Positions 10,901 through 22,417 of a DNA stretch of 64,000 bases are shown piece by piece. Position numbers and translations under genes: made by a program. The notes below the pieces were generated by a model. That model saw only the letters and a program-made list of their open reading frames with translations, did no database searches and was not told where the DNA came from. Positions within the stretch are counted from its first letter, which is position 1. The number at the start of each line of letters is the position of its first letter. The DNA is taken from assembly GCA_001662425.1 (NCBI GenBank), contig BDDC01000014.1:7204-71203 (forward strand), given 5' to 3'. The stretch comes from Chlamydomonas sphaeroides (lineage: Eukaryota > Chlorophyta > Chlorophyceae > Chlamydomonadales > Chlamydomonadaceae).

Positions 10901-13900
10901 TCGGGCATGCTTGCCAGGGCTAACCCACAAGGGCCCCACAAGCACAGCCGCCGTGCCGCTGACGGTCGATCAGCGGTGCGGCGCGCACCTGCGGCTCCAG
11001 CGGCACTCCTGGCCGGCCCGCCGCGCTGCCGGCCTTGGACGACGCCTGGCGCGACAGCGGCCGCGAGCCGCCCGCGGCAGAGCCGCCCGCCTCGGCCTGC
11101 GCGGCCGCCGGCCTGCGCCGCGGCGGCGAACGCGATATGGGGGTTCAAGGACAGCGCTAGCCCAACCGGCGCCCTGCGCACTGCGCACCGCTGCTCGGTC
11201 ACCGCTGCTATGCCGCTGCTGCACGCCTATCGTACCAGGCCGCCCCGGTCCACCCACACCGTTGACGGCTGCGGCTGCGGCCCCCACCCACCACGCCTCT
11301 GTCGCCGGCCGTGGCGCCGCGTCCTGGTCCGGCTCCACGTCCCGGTAGCGCGCCAGCGGGTCGTGCACCACCACGTCGTCGTTGCCGATGTGCGCCGCCC
11401 GGAAGCGCTCCGACAGAGACCCCGTGCGCGTGAACGGGGACACGCGCTCCGGCGGCGGCGAGGCGCGGCCGCGTGCGGGCGAGGGGGAGGGGGAGGGCGA
11501 GCGGTCGGCGGCGGCGGACAGCGGCCGGCGGCGCGGCGGGCTGCGGGAGGAGCGGCGCAGCGGCGAGACGCGGCCGGGCGGAGGAGGAGGCGGCGCCGCG
11601 GCGGCGGGGTCCGGGGTCATGGGCGCCGGCAGGCCTGCAGGCGCGGGTGATGCAGGAGCATGTGTTTCGGAGGGTGCCAGAGGGCGTGGCGCGGTACTGG
11701 CGGAGCGTGTGCAGCCATTTGACGGGCGGCCGTGCGGTATGCGGCATCATGGCATTTCGCGCCGCCTTTTCACGGGGTCCGTGCACCTCACCCCGTGCGC
11801 GCAGCCGGTCGGCGATGTGGGGCGGCCAGCCCGCCACGCTGCCTCCGCCGGCCCCGTACGCCGCCAGCTCCTCCACCACCGCCAGCGCGGCGCGGGCCAC
11901 GTCACGCACATCCCGCACCTGGCGGCAGTGGCAGCGGTCAAGGTTGACGAGAGAGGGGAGATGGGAGGGCGGAGCGCAGCGGCCATGGGTGAGGGAAGGG
12001 CGGAGCGCTTCTAAAAGGCACAACGAGACAGCATGCCGTACGTCTGCAGCCCGACCCACATCGCCCGGCCGCTGCAGCCGCCGCCCAGTACCCCACGTCC
12101 AACCCACCAAGCTAAGCACATGTCACAGGCACGTGCCGTACGGCCGCAGCGGGGGCCCCCAGGCCGCGTCATACCTTGTCAAACTTGCACGACTCGAGCG
12201 CCCGCAGCGCCTTGGCCGTGACGCTGCGCGGCTCGCTGGCGCCCCACGCGCCCTCCGGCTCCATCAGCGGCCCCAGCAGCAGCGCCACCGCCCGCAGCCA
12301 GTCGGCCGCTGCTAGCCGCACCGGCCAGTCGGCGCGGCCCAGGCAGCCCGCCACGCCGCTGCCGGCCGAGGAGGAGGAGCCGGGGGAGGGTGCGCCCAGG
12401 GCGGGCGGCGCGGGGCTGCCGACCATGGAGGGCAGCAGCGGCACGAAGGCGGCGGGGCCGGTCTGCGGCAGGGGGCCGGGCGGCGGTCAGTGGGGACAGT
12501 AGAGAGGAAGTGACCGGCGCGCCGCCCCTCAGCGGCCTCACTGCCCTCGGGGAATCCCCGGCCCTCATCACCCTCGCTGCCAGCGTCGCAGCGCGCCGTG
12601 TGAGGGTGTCCGTGCGTGCTCCGAGCCCCACCCTGACTGCAGCAGCCCCCAGCTCAATCTGGCAGCGCGGGCCCACCCGAATGAGGCCCAGCGGCTCGCC
12701 CGTGACAGGGTCCGTCCTGGCCAACGCCGCCAGCAGCGGCCCCGGCGCCTGGAAGGCCGGGCTGTTGAGCTTACGCAGCAGCTCGCGGGCCAGGCTGGCG
12801 TCCAGCGTGCCCAGGTAGGGCGCGGCCTAAGGGCGGGGACGGGACGTGTGCATGGGAAGAGCCGTGGGTGGGGCGCGGCCATAGCGCCGCGGTAGGGCGC
12901 GGCTGGCGTCACCGCGTCAGGGGCGGGGGTCAAGGGCCACCGAGCCCAGCTTCAAGTGACCACGTTGCGCTCCTTGCGCTGCTCCACCGCCACAACAGTA
13001 TGCGTGACCCCACCGCCCCACCGCCGCACGCACCAGCCCCAGCGCCCCGCAGGCGGCCGCGTTGAGCTCCTTGCGCTGCTCCGCCAGGCACTCGAGCAGC
13101 AGCCGCAGCACCGGGTTGGCGGGGCCGCCCTGCGGGGCGCCGCCACCCATCACCGCCAGGCCCTGCGCCACCACCGCCAGCGCCTCGGCGGCGGCCTCAC
13201 GCACCCCGCTGTCAGCGTCCTGCGGGCGGGAGGGCGGGGTGGGGGGGCGGTGGCGCCAACCAAGGGTTTGGGTTGACAGCAGCGGGGTTGGGCCCCCTTC
13301 ACGTGATGATGTGGCAGGTGGCACCGGGGCCAGGTCCTCAGGGGCGCTGCGGCCACTGGGTACCCAGGTGCTGGCCGGAGGGCGTGACAGGATAGAACAG
13401 GACAGGGCAGGGCGCCCGCCTGCAGCCAGCCCTCGATTTGCAACTAGTTCGAGATATGCATCGACCATGGCTAATCAACTGACTGTATCAATTTGTCGAC
13501 CAAGATACGGGCCCTGCCTGCAGCGCCTTCCGCAGCTGGGCCAGCATCTTGGGCAGGTGCGGCGGCTGCAGCGCTGCCTCGCGCAGCGGGCAGGCGTCGC
13601 TGGCGATGACGCCCAGCGCCCGCGCGCATTCCTGGGGGTCGGGGAACAGAACACGTTCCACGCGTGTGTTGGGGTGAGTTCTGAGCGCGCGTGTTGAGGT
13701 GAGGGCGAGAGGGCGGTGGCTGTGGGTAGCTGCTGCTGTGCGCAGGGAGGCAGCGCCCAGGGGCGCCGGGCGCCTTGCCTTGCGGGCGTAGACCTTGTGC
13801 TCCGAGCTGGTAGTGCACAGGCAGCTTATGATGATGGGAAGGCCCTCCTGATCCACGTTCTGGGGAAGGAGGGAGGGAAGGGGCGGGGAGGGGTCGGCGG

Positions 13901-14217
13901 GGCGCGTGTGGTGTGTTTGTGCAGGGCTGCTGCCTGCCCCTGACCGCCTCCCCAGGGCCCGCTTCGGCGGGAGCGCGGCACCGGGCTCACTTGCACGATT
14001 GCGTCGAGGTCGTCGGCTGCTGCCTTTTGGGTGTCACGGTCATTCATCCGCGTCAGGGCCTGCGTGGGGATGTCGCGTGCGGGTGGGGCACCTGGGTGCA
14101 GAGGACGTGGTGTTTGGTCGCGGTCAGGGCATCATCTCGTACGTGTAGGATGCGCTCCTTCTTGTAAACCTTGCTCGCCGTGGGCGGCGTCGCCGAGCCC
14201 GGCCTAGCGGGCGGCAT
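7927..14217 (-). CDS. TORTIFOLIA1/SPIRAL2-like microtubule-associated protein
   Basis: Plant-lineage HEAT/TOG-repeat protein that binds cortical microtubules and minus ends. Exon 1 is 14143-14217 (start MPPARPGSATPPT), followed by 13991-14059, 13779-13859, 13518-13631, then exons near 13.09-13.22, 12.63-12.83, 12.18-12.46, 11.8-11.93, 11.3-11.64, 10.65-11.1, 10.23-10.6, 10.0-10.12, 9.35-9.65, 9.0-9.22, 8.65-8.82 and 7.93-8.35 kb. The N-terminal half has HEAT repeats (DADSGVREAAAEAL) and the family signature ESCKFDKVRDVRD. The middle is Ser/Pro-rich with a short coiled coil (VAMQQQMAELQ). The C-terminal domain has YREALASGRPGDMGLLRLMQ followed by SWNELGGELCLELL, matching the TOR1 C-terminal fold. 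Near the end is a polyglutamine stretch. Intron 3 uses a GC donor (AAG|GCAAGG); intron 4 probably does too. Later exon limits are approximate. Confidence 0.85.
8171..8235 (-). repeat. CAG/CTG trinucleotide tract encoding polyglutamine
   Basis: CTG triplets on the plus strand, read as CAG on the coding strand, encode runs of Gln broken by Pro-Tyr and Pro-Ser-Tyr in the last exon of the TOR1-like gene. The longest uninterrupted run has nine glutamines. Such triplet runs are prone to length variation. Confidence 0.85.
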
Positions 14218-15152
14218 GTTGCACGACTTTGTGGCCAATCGCCGCGATCACTGCAACAATAGCGTGTGAGCAAATTTCGCTGTGCGCTGGTAGCGCTAGG
14301 TAGGAAGAAGCTGTCGAGTCGCGGCCATGCAGGTTAGCAGTAGTTTGACTACACGCAGGCGCCAAGAAGTAAACGGGGCCTAGCAATTTAACCGTATCCG
14401 CATGTTATGGTCGTAGGTGGCCGTGCGCTATGTGTTCCAGGGCCACACGCCATAACCCGCTACCCCGCAGATGTCCCGCACAGCGTCAAAGGCCCGCACA
14501 CGCCGCGCCTTTTGCCGGCCCGGCTCTTCCCCAGCACCAACCATCCGTCCCTTGCTGGGTCTGGGCTATGAACATGCCTCCGAGCTGCAGGCCGCAAACA
14601 CCTGTGCCCCGGGCCGGAAACGCGGGACAGGCAGGGAGGCCCAGGGGGTCAGCTACCAGCTAGATGGGGCTTGTGCCCGTGGTCCGGCGCCCGGAACAAG
14701 ACTGCTCATGACATGCTGCTTGTTGGTCGCCAGCGGCTTGCTCAAGGCACAAGCCCACGAGAACAACCAGGGTAAGGAGAGAGGGGGGCAGCTAGCAGCG
14801 CCAAAGCAAAGCGTGGGGTTTTGTGGGGCGGTTGCACCATTCGCCTGTCCAAGACAAAAATTGCAAATTATTTCACAATGCTTTCCGCTCAAGCGAGCTA
14901 CCGCAGCGGCGCTGCTCGGGCGTCGGGCCTTTCAGCTGCCGTACACATTTTGGCGCGAATGCTGGATTCGCGTCCCCGTCGACCGCACACACTGCGCTCA
15001 CTCGCACTGCCTGACCGTATAGCGACGCCACCACTATTGACCCGTATACTGACAGCTTCACCCTAGCGAGCCAAGTTTGAGCTGACGACTGGGCGCGAAC
15101 AGCAACCCTTGTGCCGGGCCTCGCGCGGCCGCGCACCGCTAACTGTAGCACA
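14218..15152. promoter_or_regulatory. Divergent promoter region, TOR1-like and MCM6
   Basis: This 935 bp spacer separates two genes transcribed away from each other, so it must contain both promoters and 5' leaders. It is AT-richer in several patches (around 14.25-14.42 kb and 14.86-14.88 kb) than the coding exons on either side. No conserved core element was recognised with confidence, and the open frames inside it look like chance. Confidence 0.5.
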
Positions 15153-18100
15153 ATGAGCCAGACAGGAGGCCTCGATATGGACTGGACGAAGGAGTCGCTC
15201 GAGGCGGCATTCCTCGCGTTCCTGAAAGACTTTACCCTAGAGGGTGCCGAGCTACCCTGTTATGTGGAAGCGCTGCGTAACGTCAAGGCTCAGGACAAGG
15301 TCACTATTTACATCGAGGTGCAGCACGTCACCGACCATGACCAGGCGCTCAGCGCATACATCATCGCCAACTATGGCAAGGTGGAGCCCACGCTGCGCAA
15401 GTCGCTGCACACCTTCATCAAGGAGCACGAGCCGGGGATGCTCGAGTCGACGGACAGCAAGGAGTACTACATCGCCTTCTTCGGCCACTGGCCGCAGCGC
15501 ATGCGTGAGCTGCGCACCGACAAGCTCGGCCAGCTCACGGCCTTCCACGGCACCGTGACCCGCTCCAGCGAGGTCCGGCCCGAGCTGCTCTACGGCACCT
15601 TCCAGTGCATGGAGTGCAAGACGCTTGCCAAGGGCGTGCCACAGCAGTTCAAGTACTCTGCGCCCATCATGTGCACCAACAGCACCTGCAACAACCGGTG
15701 AGCTTCCATCCCGGCCCTCCTCGTCTATCCAAGCTGTGGGTGCGGATAGTTGTCAGCTCGGCCCGCGCGGCAACGAGGTGGGGTCCGCCGCGCCTCCATG
15801 CGGCGCCAGGCCCTTGGTTGTGCGGCTCCCCCCCCCCACGGCTCGCCTGCACGCCGTCCTGCTCCCAAACCTTTGTTGACACGCGGTCACCGTCGCCCTA
15901 CCTGCCCAACCCCACCCCGCCTTCCTCCTCAGCTCCCGCTGGTCCCTCATCCGTGAGCAGTCGACCTTCTGCGACTGGCAGCGGCTCAAAGTGCAGGAGT
16001 CGGTGGAAGAGGTGAGCAGCCTCCGGCCCCTGCCACCACACGACGCCACCTCACAACCCCACCCACTCCCTACCAGCCCGCACACCGGCCCGGCCCAGCA
16101 AGGCACCGTGCCTTACCGCAGCAGCCGTGTCCCGCTCCTCCTCGCCTCCTCAGCACCCCTCTCCCGCCCTGCGCTCGCCCCTCCCCCGCCCTCCAGGTGC
16201 CCGCCGGCAGCCTGCCCCGCACGCTGGACGTGATCATGCGGCACGAGGGCGTGGAGAGCGCCAAGGCGGGCGACAAGGTTGTGTTCACCGGGCAGCTGGT
16301 GGTGGTGCCGGACGTTGCCGCGCTGGCGGCACCCGGGGAGGGCGTGCACCTCAAGGAGGGTAAGCGGTTCGGCTGGCGATGGAGGGGAGCGTGTGTGTTG
16401 CGACACGATGCGGTCAAGCATAGGGGCCGCAGGGCTGGGGGCCCTATGTGATGGTGGTGGGAGTTGTAGCCGGGTCGTGCCCAGGGGAAGTGGGCCGCAG
16501 GGCCCTGGATGGGAGTGCCGCAGGAGGGGGGACGCAGGCCAGGGAAGCGGCTCCCGGCGAAAAAGAGGGCCAGGCAGGTCCGAGCCAGGCTGCCCGGGTG
16601 GCATGGCGGAGTGGAAGTCGGCAGTCGCGCGGCGCAGGGGTGCCAGGGGCGCAACACCGCGACGGGCCGACACACTTGCAGCGGTGGGGCTGCAGCCACC
16701 TGGTTCGGGCCAGCAGGAGCCCCTGTGGGCACCTGCTGCTGCCTGCCAGCCTGCGCCGCATATCAGGCAGCGTGCCGACGCTGCCCTCCCCGGCCCACCC
16801 TCACAGGCGGCAGCAACCGGCGCGAGGGCGGCGACGGTGTGGGCGGCATGGGCAAGGCGGCGGGCGGCCGTGACCTGACCTACCGCGTCATGTTCCTGGC
16901 GTCGGCGGCGCAGGTGGGCGGACCGCCTGTCATGACCACAAATACCATGTCCCTAGGCCACACATACCGCGGCAGCTACATGAATGGGGATCGCTCTCTC
17001 CACACCCGAGCCAGCTGCCCGGTCGGGTTCCTTCGCAGGGGAAGGGCTGGCGCTCGCGGTGCTGATGTCTATTTGAGCCCTCAGGTGGTCGCCGCCATCG
17101 CAGCTGGCAACATGCTCGTGCACACGTCACCAAGCCGAGCATGTCCCTACCCTGCCATTCACGCGCCCTCTCCTCTCATCCGTCCCTGCTCCGCCGCCGC
17201 AGCCCTCCGACATTGCGGGCCACACGGCCAACATCCGGCCCGACCACGACGAGGAGCCGGAGACCATCCTGGCCGAGTACAGCGACGGCGGCGCCGACAT
17301 CCGTGAGATGTTCAGCGACCCCTCCGTGTACGCCAAGCTCACAAAGAGCATCTGCCCCTCGGTGTTTGGCCACGACCACATCAAGCAGGTGCGGCATGCG
17401 GCGGGGCGTTGTGCCGCTGCTCGGCACAGGGCACAGCAGCAGGGGCTGGCGAGAGGCGATCAAGGGGCTGCCGGGCCGGGGACAGCAGGTCGCACTAGGT
17501 GGTGCTGGAGCTGCGTGGGCGGGGCCGGGCTGGCGCACACGTGTCACTTTTGCGCCTGCCTCACCATCGCGCCGTGGCTCCATGGCTGCAGGCGGTGCTG
17601 CTGATGCTGTTTGGCGGCGTGCACAAGCGTACGGCCGAGGTGCGTGGTGGCCTGGAGGGTTGGGCCGGGGTGACGGGGGCCCCACGGTGCGTGCCAGGCC
17701 CTGGCCAGGGCGCGCGGACCCTGGACGCGCCACGATCCGCCTTGCTGCCCACCCAAGGCACGTGCGCACGTCTAATGCAGCCTCCAAATGCTGCGCCCCG
17801 CATCCGCACCGCCGCCAGGGCATCAACCTGCGTGGCGACATCAACGTGGCCATCATCGGCGACCCCTCGTGCGCCAAGTCCCAGATCCTCAAGTACGTCT
17901 CCTCCTTCCTGCCGCGCGCCGTCTACACCAGCGGCAAGGCCTCCTCCGCGGCCGGCCTCACGGCGTCCGTGGTCAAGGTGCGACTCGAGGCGGTGGCGGG
18001 GTGCGGCTCGAGGCGGTAGGGTGTGTGCCAGTCGTCCCGTGCTGGGGAGCGCATGTGGGCAGCACGGCCCCAGGGCGGCTTGCCAACCAGCAGGCATGCT

Positions 18101-21100
18101 TCCTGTGCTTCATGCTGCTGAGAAAGCGGCGTACGGATGCATGACCACGTTGGCGGACCCCACCTGGCTTGCAGGAGCCGGAGAACAACGAGTTCGCGAT
18201 TGAGGCGGGCGCGCTGATGCTGGCGGACAACGGCATATGCTGCATCGACGAGTTCGACAAGATGGACGAGAAGGACCGCACCGCCATCCACGAGGCCATG
18301 GAGCAGCAGACCATCTCCATCGCCAAGGCCGGCATCCAGGTCGGCGGCGGCGCGAGGGGTAGACCTGGACACATGGGCACGTGTCTGCTGTGCCATGCTC
18401 GCTACCGTCTGCCCGCAAGCTGGGTGCGGCTGGCGCAGCTGAGCCGCGATGCAGTCTCACGCCCCTAGCTGACATCTTGGCCTCCCGTCCTCCCCCGCAC
18501 GCACACGCAGGCGACGCTCAACGCGCGCGCCTCCATCCTGGCCGCCGCCAACCCCCTGGGCGGGCGCTACGACAAGACCAAGCCGCTCAAGCACAATATC
18601 AACCTGCCGCCCTCCATCCTGTCGCGGTGAGCAACGCCTGGCCGTGCTTGAGGAGCCGACACCACAGGGGCTTTGTTGCTGACCTGCTGAATTGGCGGTT
18701 GCTACTTGCGGTGTGCTAGACTGATAGCGTGAGTGGGACATGACACGTCCAGAGACGAAGCGCTTAGCACAGGCTCGTTCCTTACACTCTACAGAGGGCA
18801 GCGCTAGCCGCTGCCCTTAGCCTCTCGCATGGGGACTGCCGTACAGCCACGGACAGTGTGCTTGGGCGAAACCCTCAGACGCCCCCAAAAACAACAGGCT
18901 TCAACCCGGCAGCCAGGGCCGCACCTTTTGCCAGGAATGCCTCTGACTTCCCGCTCCCCACACCGCAGCTTCGACCTGCTGCACGTCATGGTGGACGAGA
19001 CCACGGAGGCCACCGACAAGCGCATCGCCGAGCACATCATCAACGTGCACCGCAAGATGGTGGGCAGAGGGCGGCGCGTTGCTGCCGCTGGTCGCATGCG
19101 GCGCAGCGCTGTGTTGCGTTGGTGTAGCTGCTTTCCGCATGCGGCGTTGCTACAGCCTGACCCGCGACCCCGGACTGACGGGAAGCCCCGGCCCCCTGCG
19201 CGCCCCCTTGCAGGCCGGCGCGTTTGAGCAGGCGCCCTACACGACGGACATGCTGCAGCACTACATCCGCTACGCGCGTTCCATAAAGCCCGAGATCACC
19301 CCCGAGGTGCGGCGCCGCAGGCCACCCCCCCCCGCTCAACCCTCCGTGCGCTGCCCGTGCCTGTCGCGCTACCCGCACCCCACATAACCCCTTTCCCCGC
19401 TGCCCCCTTCCGCTCATGCTGCTTCCTTGCCTCGCCAGCCCCGGCCCGACACGCCAACCCGCGTGTCCATCCCCCTCCTCCCCGCGCCCTTCCCCGCCCA
19501 TCCCCCTCCAGTCCCGGTGCGAGCTGGTGCGGAGCTACAAGGAGCTGCGCTCGGACGACGCCGCGCCCGGCAGCTCCTCGTCCTACCGCATCACCGTGCG
19601 CCAGCTGGAGGCGCTGGTGCGGCTGAGCGAGGCCATGGCGCGGGTGCACTGCGACAAGGTCATCAAGCCCGACTACGTGCGCGAGGTGAGGCAACCCCGT
19701 ACCTCGTTACATGAGCGTTGGCACCAATTTGTGTGGGCTGAACTTATGGGCTGAGTTCTTTACTGGACCGCCAGGCATAACTTGTCCGCCTTGTGCCGAC
19801 ACAGGCCTGTCGTCACCAAACCTTGAGGGCTCGGACCAGCGCGGTCGCCGCACCTCACACCGCGCCTGCCCGACCCCACGCACACTCAGGCCAAGCGACT
19901 GCTGCGCGCCTCCATCCTCAAGATTGAGCAGAGCGACACGCTGCTGGAGGACGACCTGCCCGTGCCCGACATGGCGGGGCTGGGCCGCCAGCCGCACGAC
20001 GCGCCCGAGGCGCGCATCGAGCGCGGCGAGGACGTCAACGCCGAGGGCGAGAACGATGAGAACGTGCCGCCGGGAGGCGGCGCGGCCGTGGGCGGCAAGC
20101 GCGGGTGCGCGGGGCGGAGGGAGGCGGTGCGGCGCAGCAAGCCGAGGGGGGGGGCGGTTGCGCAATCGGCATTGTAAGGGGTGTTATCAGGTGGGATTGT
20201 GGGTGCGTTAACTGGCGCGTGTACCGTCGTACCTCAACCCGCAGGGCCGACGAGCTGGCGGAGGACCGCCAGGCCAAGCGCATGCGGCCAGACCCCGCGG
20301 CGGCGCCCGCTGCCGATGGCGGCGCGGCCGACGGCGGCGCAGCGCCGCCGCCGCCCAAGGAGCCTGTCCGCGTGTCTGCGGCCAAGTTCGCGTATGTCAA
20401 GGTACGTGCATCGGCGCAAGAGACGCGCACAGCCTTTCCTCTGTGCCGCTATGCCTTTCTGGCCCCGGCACTGCGATTGCATTTGCACTGGAGGGCGCGC
20501 TGATGACTGACACTGTACACGCTTGCACATGCTTGCAGAGCATGCTGTCGCGCAAGATGATGGAGGAGCGGGACGCCTACCTGCGCCGCCTGCCCGCGCT
20601 GGCGCTGGCGGCCGAGGGCGAGGGTGTGGCCGAGGCTGCAGCCGCCGCCACCGACGCCGCGCCCGATCAGGCGCCTGGCGGCATCCGGCAGGCGGACCTG
20701 CTGCAGTGGTACATCGACCACGAAACGCGCACGTGGGTCAGGGGTGGCGTGTGAAGGATGGAGGAGGGGCCGAGGCGGGGCGGGGACTGGTTTTGGCACG
20801 CAGCTGCGGCCGCGTGGGGCGTAACGCCGGGTTGTGGAGCCGCGAGCACAAGCCGTACCCGCGCGATGGCTAGGGAGGAGGGCCCTCAGACTCGGCCATC
20901 CTGAAGAGCGCCAGCTGCTCACATCCCCTGCCCTCACCTGCTCCCTCATCGCCTGATCCCCTCCTCTGCGCCGCAGCGGCAAGCTGCCCTCCAACGAGGC
21001 GGCGCTGGCGGAGATCGAGGTGGCCACCAAGATCATCAACCACCTGGTCAAGAAGGGCGACACGCTGGCGCAGTTCAGCCGCCCGATGCCGGGCCCCAAC

Positions 21101-21184
21101 GAGGACAACCGCGCCTTTATGCTGCGGCTGCAGCAGGAGCGCGTGCTGCGCCTGCACGACAACTATGCGCCCGAGGACGATTAA
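15153..21184 (+). CDS. MCM6: DNA replication licensing factor MCM6
   Basis: Subunit of the hexameric MCM2-7 helicase that is loaded at origins and unwinds DNA in the nucleus. Sixteen exons join in frame to 899 residues: 15153-15697, 15933-16011, 16197-16359, 16807-16913, 17203-17388, 17592-17639, 17819-17977, 18175-18339, 18511-18626, 18969-19059, 19214-19306, 19512-19685, 19890-20104, 20245-20401, 20539-20732, 20977-21184. The N-terminal OB/zinc domain keeps a C4 finger (CMEC ... CTNSTC, about residues 152-181). The AAA+ core has Walker A GDPSCAKS (about 390), Walker B ICCIDEFD (about 450) and the arginine finger SRFD (about 523). MCM6-specific features include RITVRQLEALVRLSEAMAR and AVLLMLFGGV. 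An Ala/Gly/Asp-rich insert precedes the C-terminal winged-helix region, explaining the greater length than the human protein. All catalytic motifs appear intact. Confidence 0.97.
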
Positions 21185-22417
21185 ACGGGAGTACGGCTGG
21201 GGTGCGGCTGGGCTGCGGCGTACGAATGACAGTACGGCGCTGAGGGAGGGCGTGCACATGCTGACGGCTGCACGATAACTGTCGGCGGCTGGGCGGCGGT
21301 TGGGTGGGGTTGACAGATGGGGAGCGGCGTGATGACCTGAGGTTGGGTGGAGCATGGTGCGACGTGCAATCGTGTGGGGGTCCGGGGTGGGGGAGTTGGA
21401 CGGGCGGCGTGCGCCGTTGCGCGCGGGCGGACCTGGGAGCTGGACCTGGGAGCTGGACGCAGGCGTGCGTTGCTGTGTTGGATGCGGCGGTGCCGGACAG
21501 CGGCTCGCGGGCAGTGCTTGTTTGGGCCCACTGGCTCGTGTGGGCCCAACGGCTCAAGTGCGAGTGTGTGTTTGCGGCCGCCACTGCGGTCTGGGGTTGG
21601 GCCGCCTTGGGTTCTACCTGCCGCCAGGCGCCGGGCCGGCTGGCGGGTTGTGCGCAGGTGGGCTGTTGGCCAACGGCCCGGCTGCGCGGGCATGAATGCG
21701 TCCTGCTGAACGGCGAGCGTGCCGAAGGCGGGACAGGGTGTAATGGATATTGTGGCACGCTGCTGGAAGAACCGTCAGCTGCGGTCGGCGCTCTCGAGTG
21801 CGTGTGGGCATCCGAGCCGCGCTGCGCCTTGCGGGGCTGGCCGGGAAGGGACCCTGACTTGGGCCGTTATACGGTCGGGTTCATACCACGTCGGACAACG
21901 GTCGCGCGGCCTGGGCGGGCTGCCCTTCTCGGAAGCTCGGTCACTGGATTCGCTGAAGGTCGGCTGGAAGGCCCTCACACGCACCTACGCAAGCAGGCAG
22001 GGCCGGCGTACAAGCAGCTAAGGAGCTGAGGGCGCATACCGCACGCCGCAGGGCGCCGGGCGCTCGTCTGTACCAGGGTGGCAGCGCGTGCAGTATCAAG
22101 ACTGTGTTGCAGAGGCGTGTGTGGCGCTATCTCTATACGTGCGCTCCGAAAGCGCGTAACTCATTACCGTAGTAATGTACGTATGCCTCCCCTATCCTTC
22201 GCGCATCCCCCGGGCACCATCAACCCAAAGTGCCAGCTCACATTCCCGCCGCGTGGTTGCACGCCCCCGGACGCCCCTGCATCAAATGCCCCGCCGCTGC
22301 AGCCAGAAGACCCAGCCATCACTGCAAACCATACCCATATATGCAACGCGCGTCGGCGGTGTCATGGCATCGCGCCAGCTAGGCAATCTACACTTCCTGA
22401 CAGCCAAGCCTCGCCGC
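21185..22417. other. Convergent intergenic region, MCM6 and expansin-like 3' ends
   Basis: The region holds the 3' untranslated parts of MCM6 (+) and of the minus-strand expansin-like gene. Between about 21.41 and 21.55 kb there are short repeats (GGACCTGGGAGCT-type and TGGGCCCA/GGCTC). Composition becomes less GC-rich after 22.05 kb. Long frames here lack any protein signature. Confidence 0.45.
21739..21743 (+). terminator. Candidate TGTAA poly(A) signal of MCM6
   Basis: TGTAA, the poly(A) signal used by Chlamydomonas and its relatives, occurs about 555 bp after the MCM6 stop codon. A 3' end nearby would give a long but normal algal 3' untranslated region. The motif is short, so it may be chance. 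Confidence 0.4.

Noticed and set aside
21304..22029. 241-codon plus-strand frame after MCM6
   Set aside because: Lies in the MCM6 3' untranslated region, made of repetitive Gly/Trp/Cys codons, with no splice or domain support.
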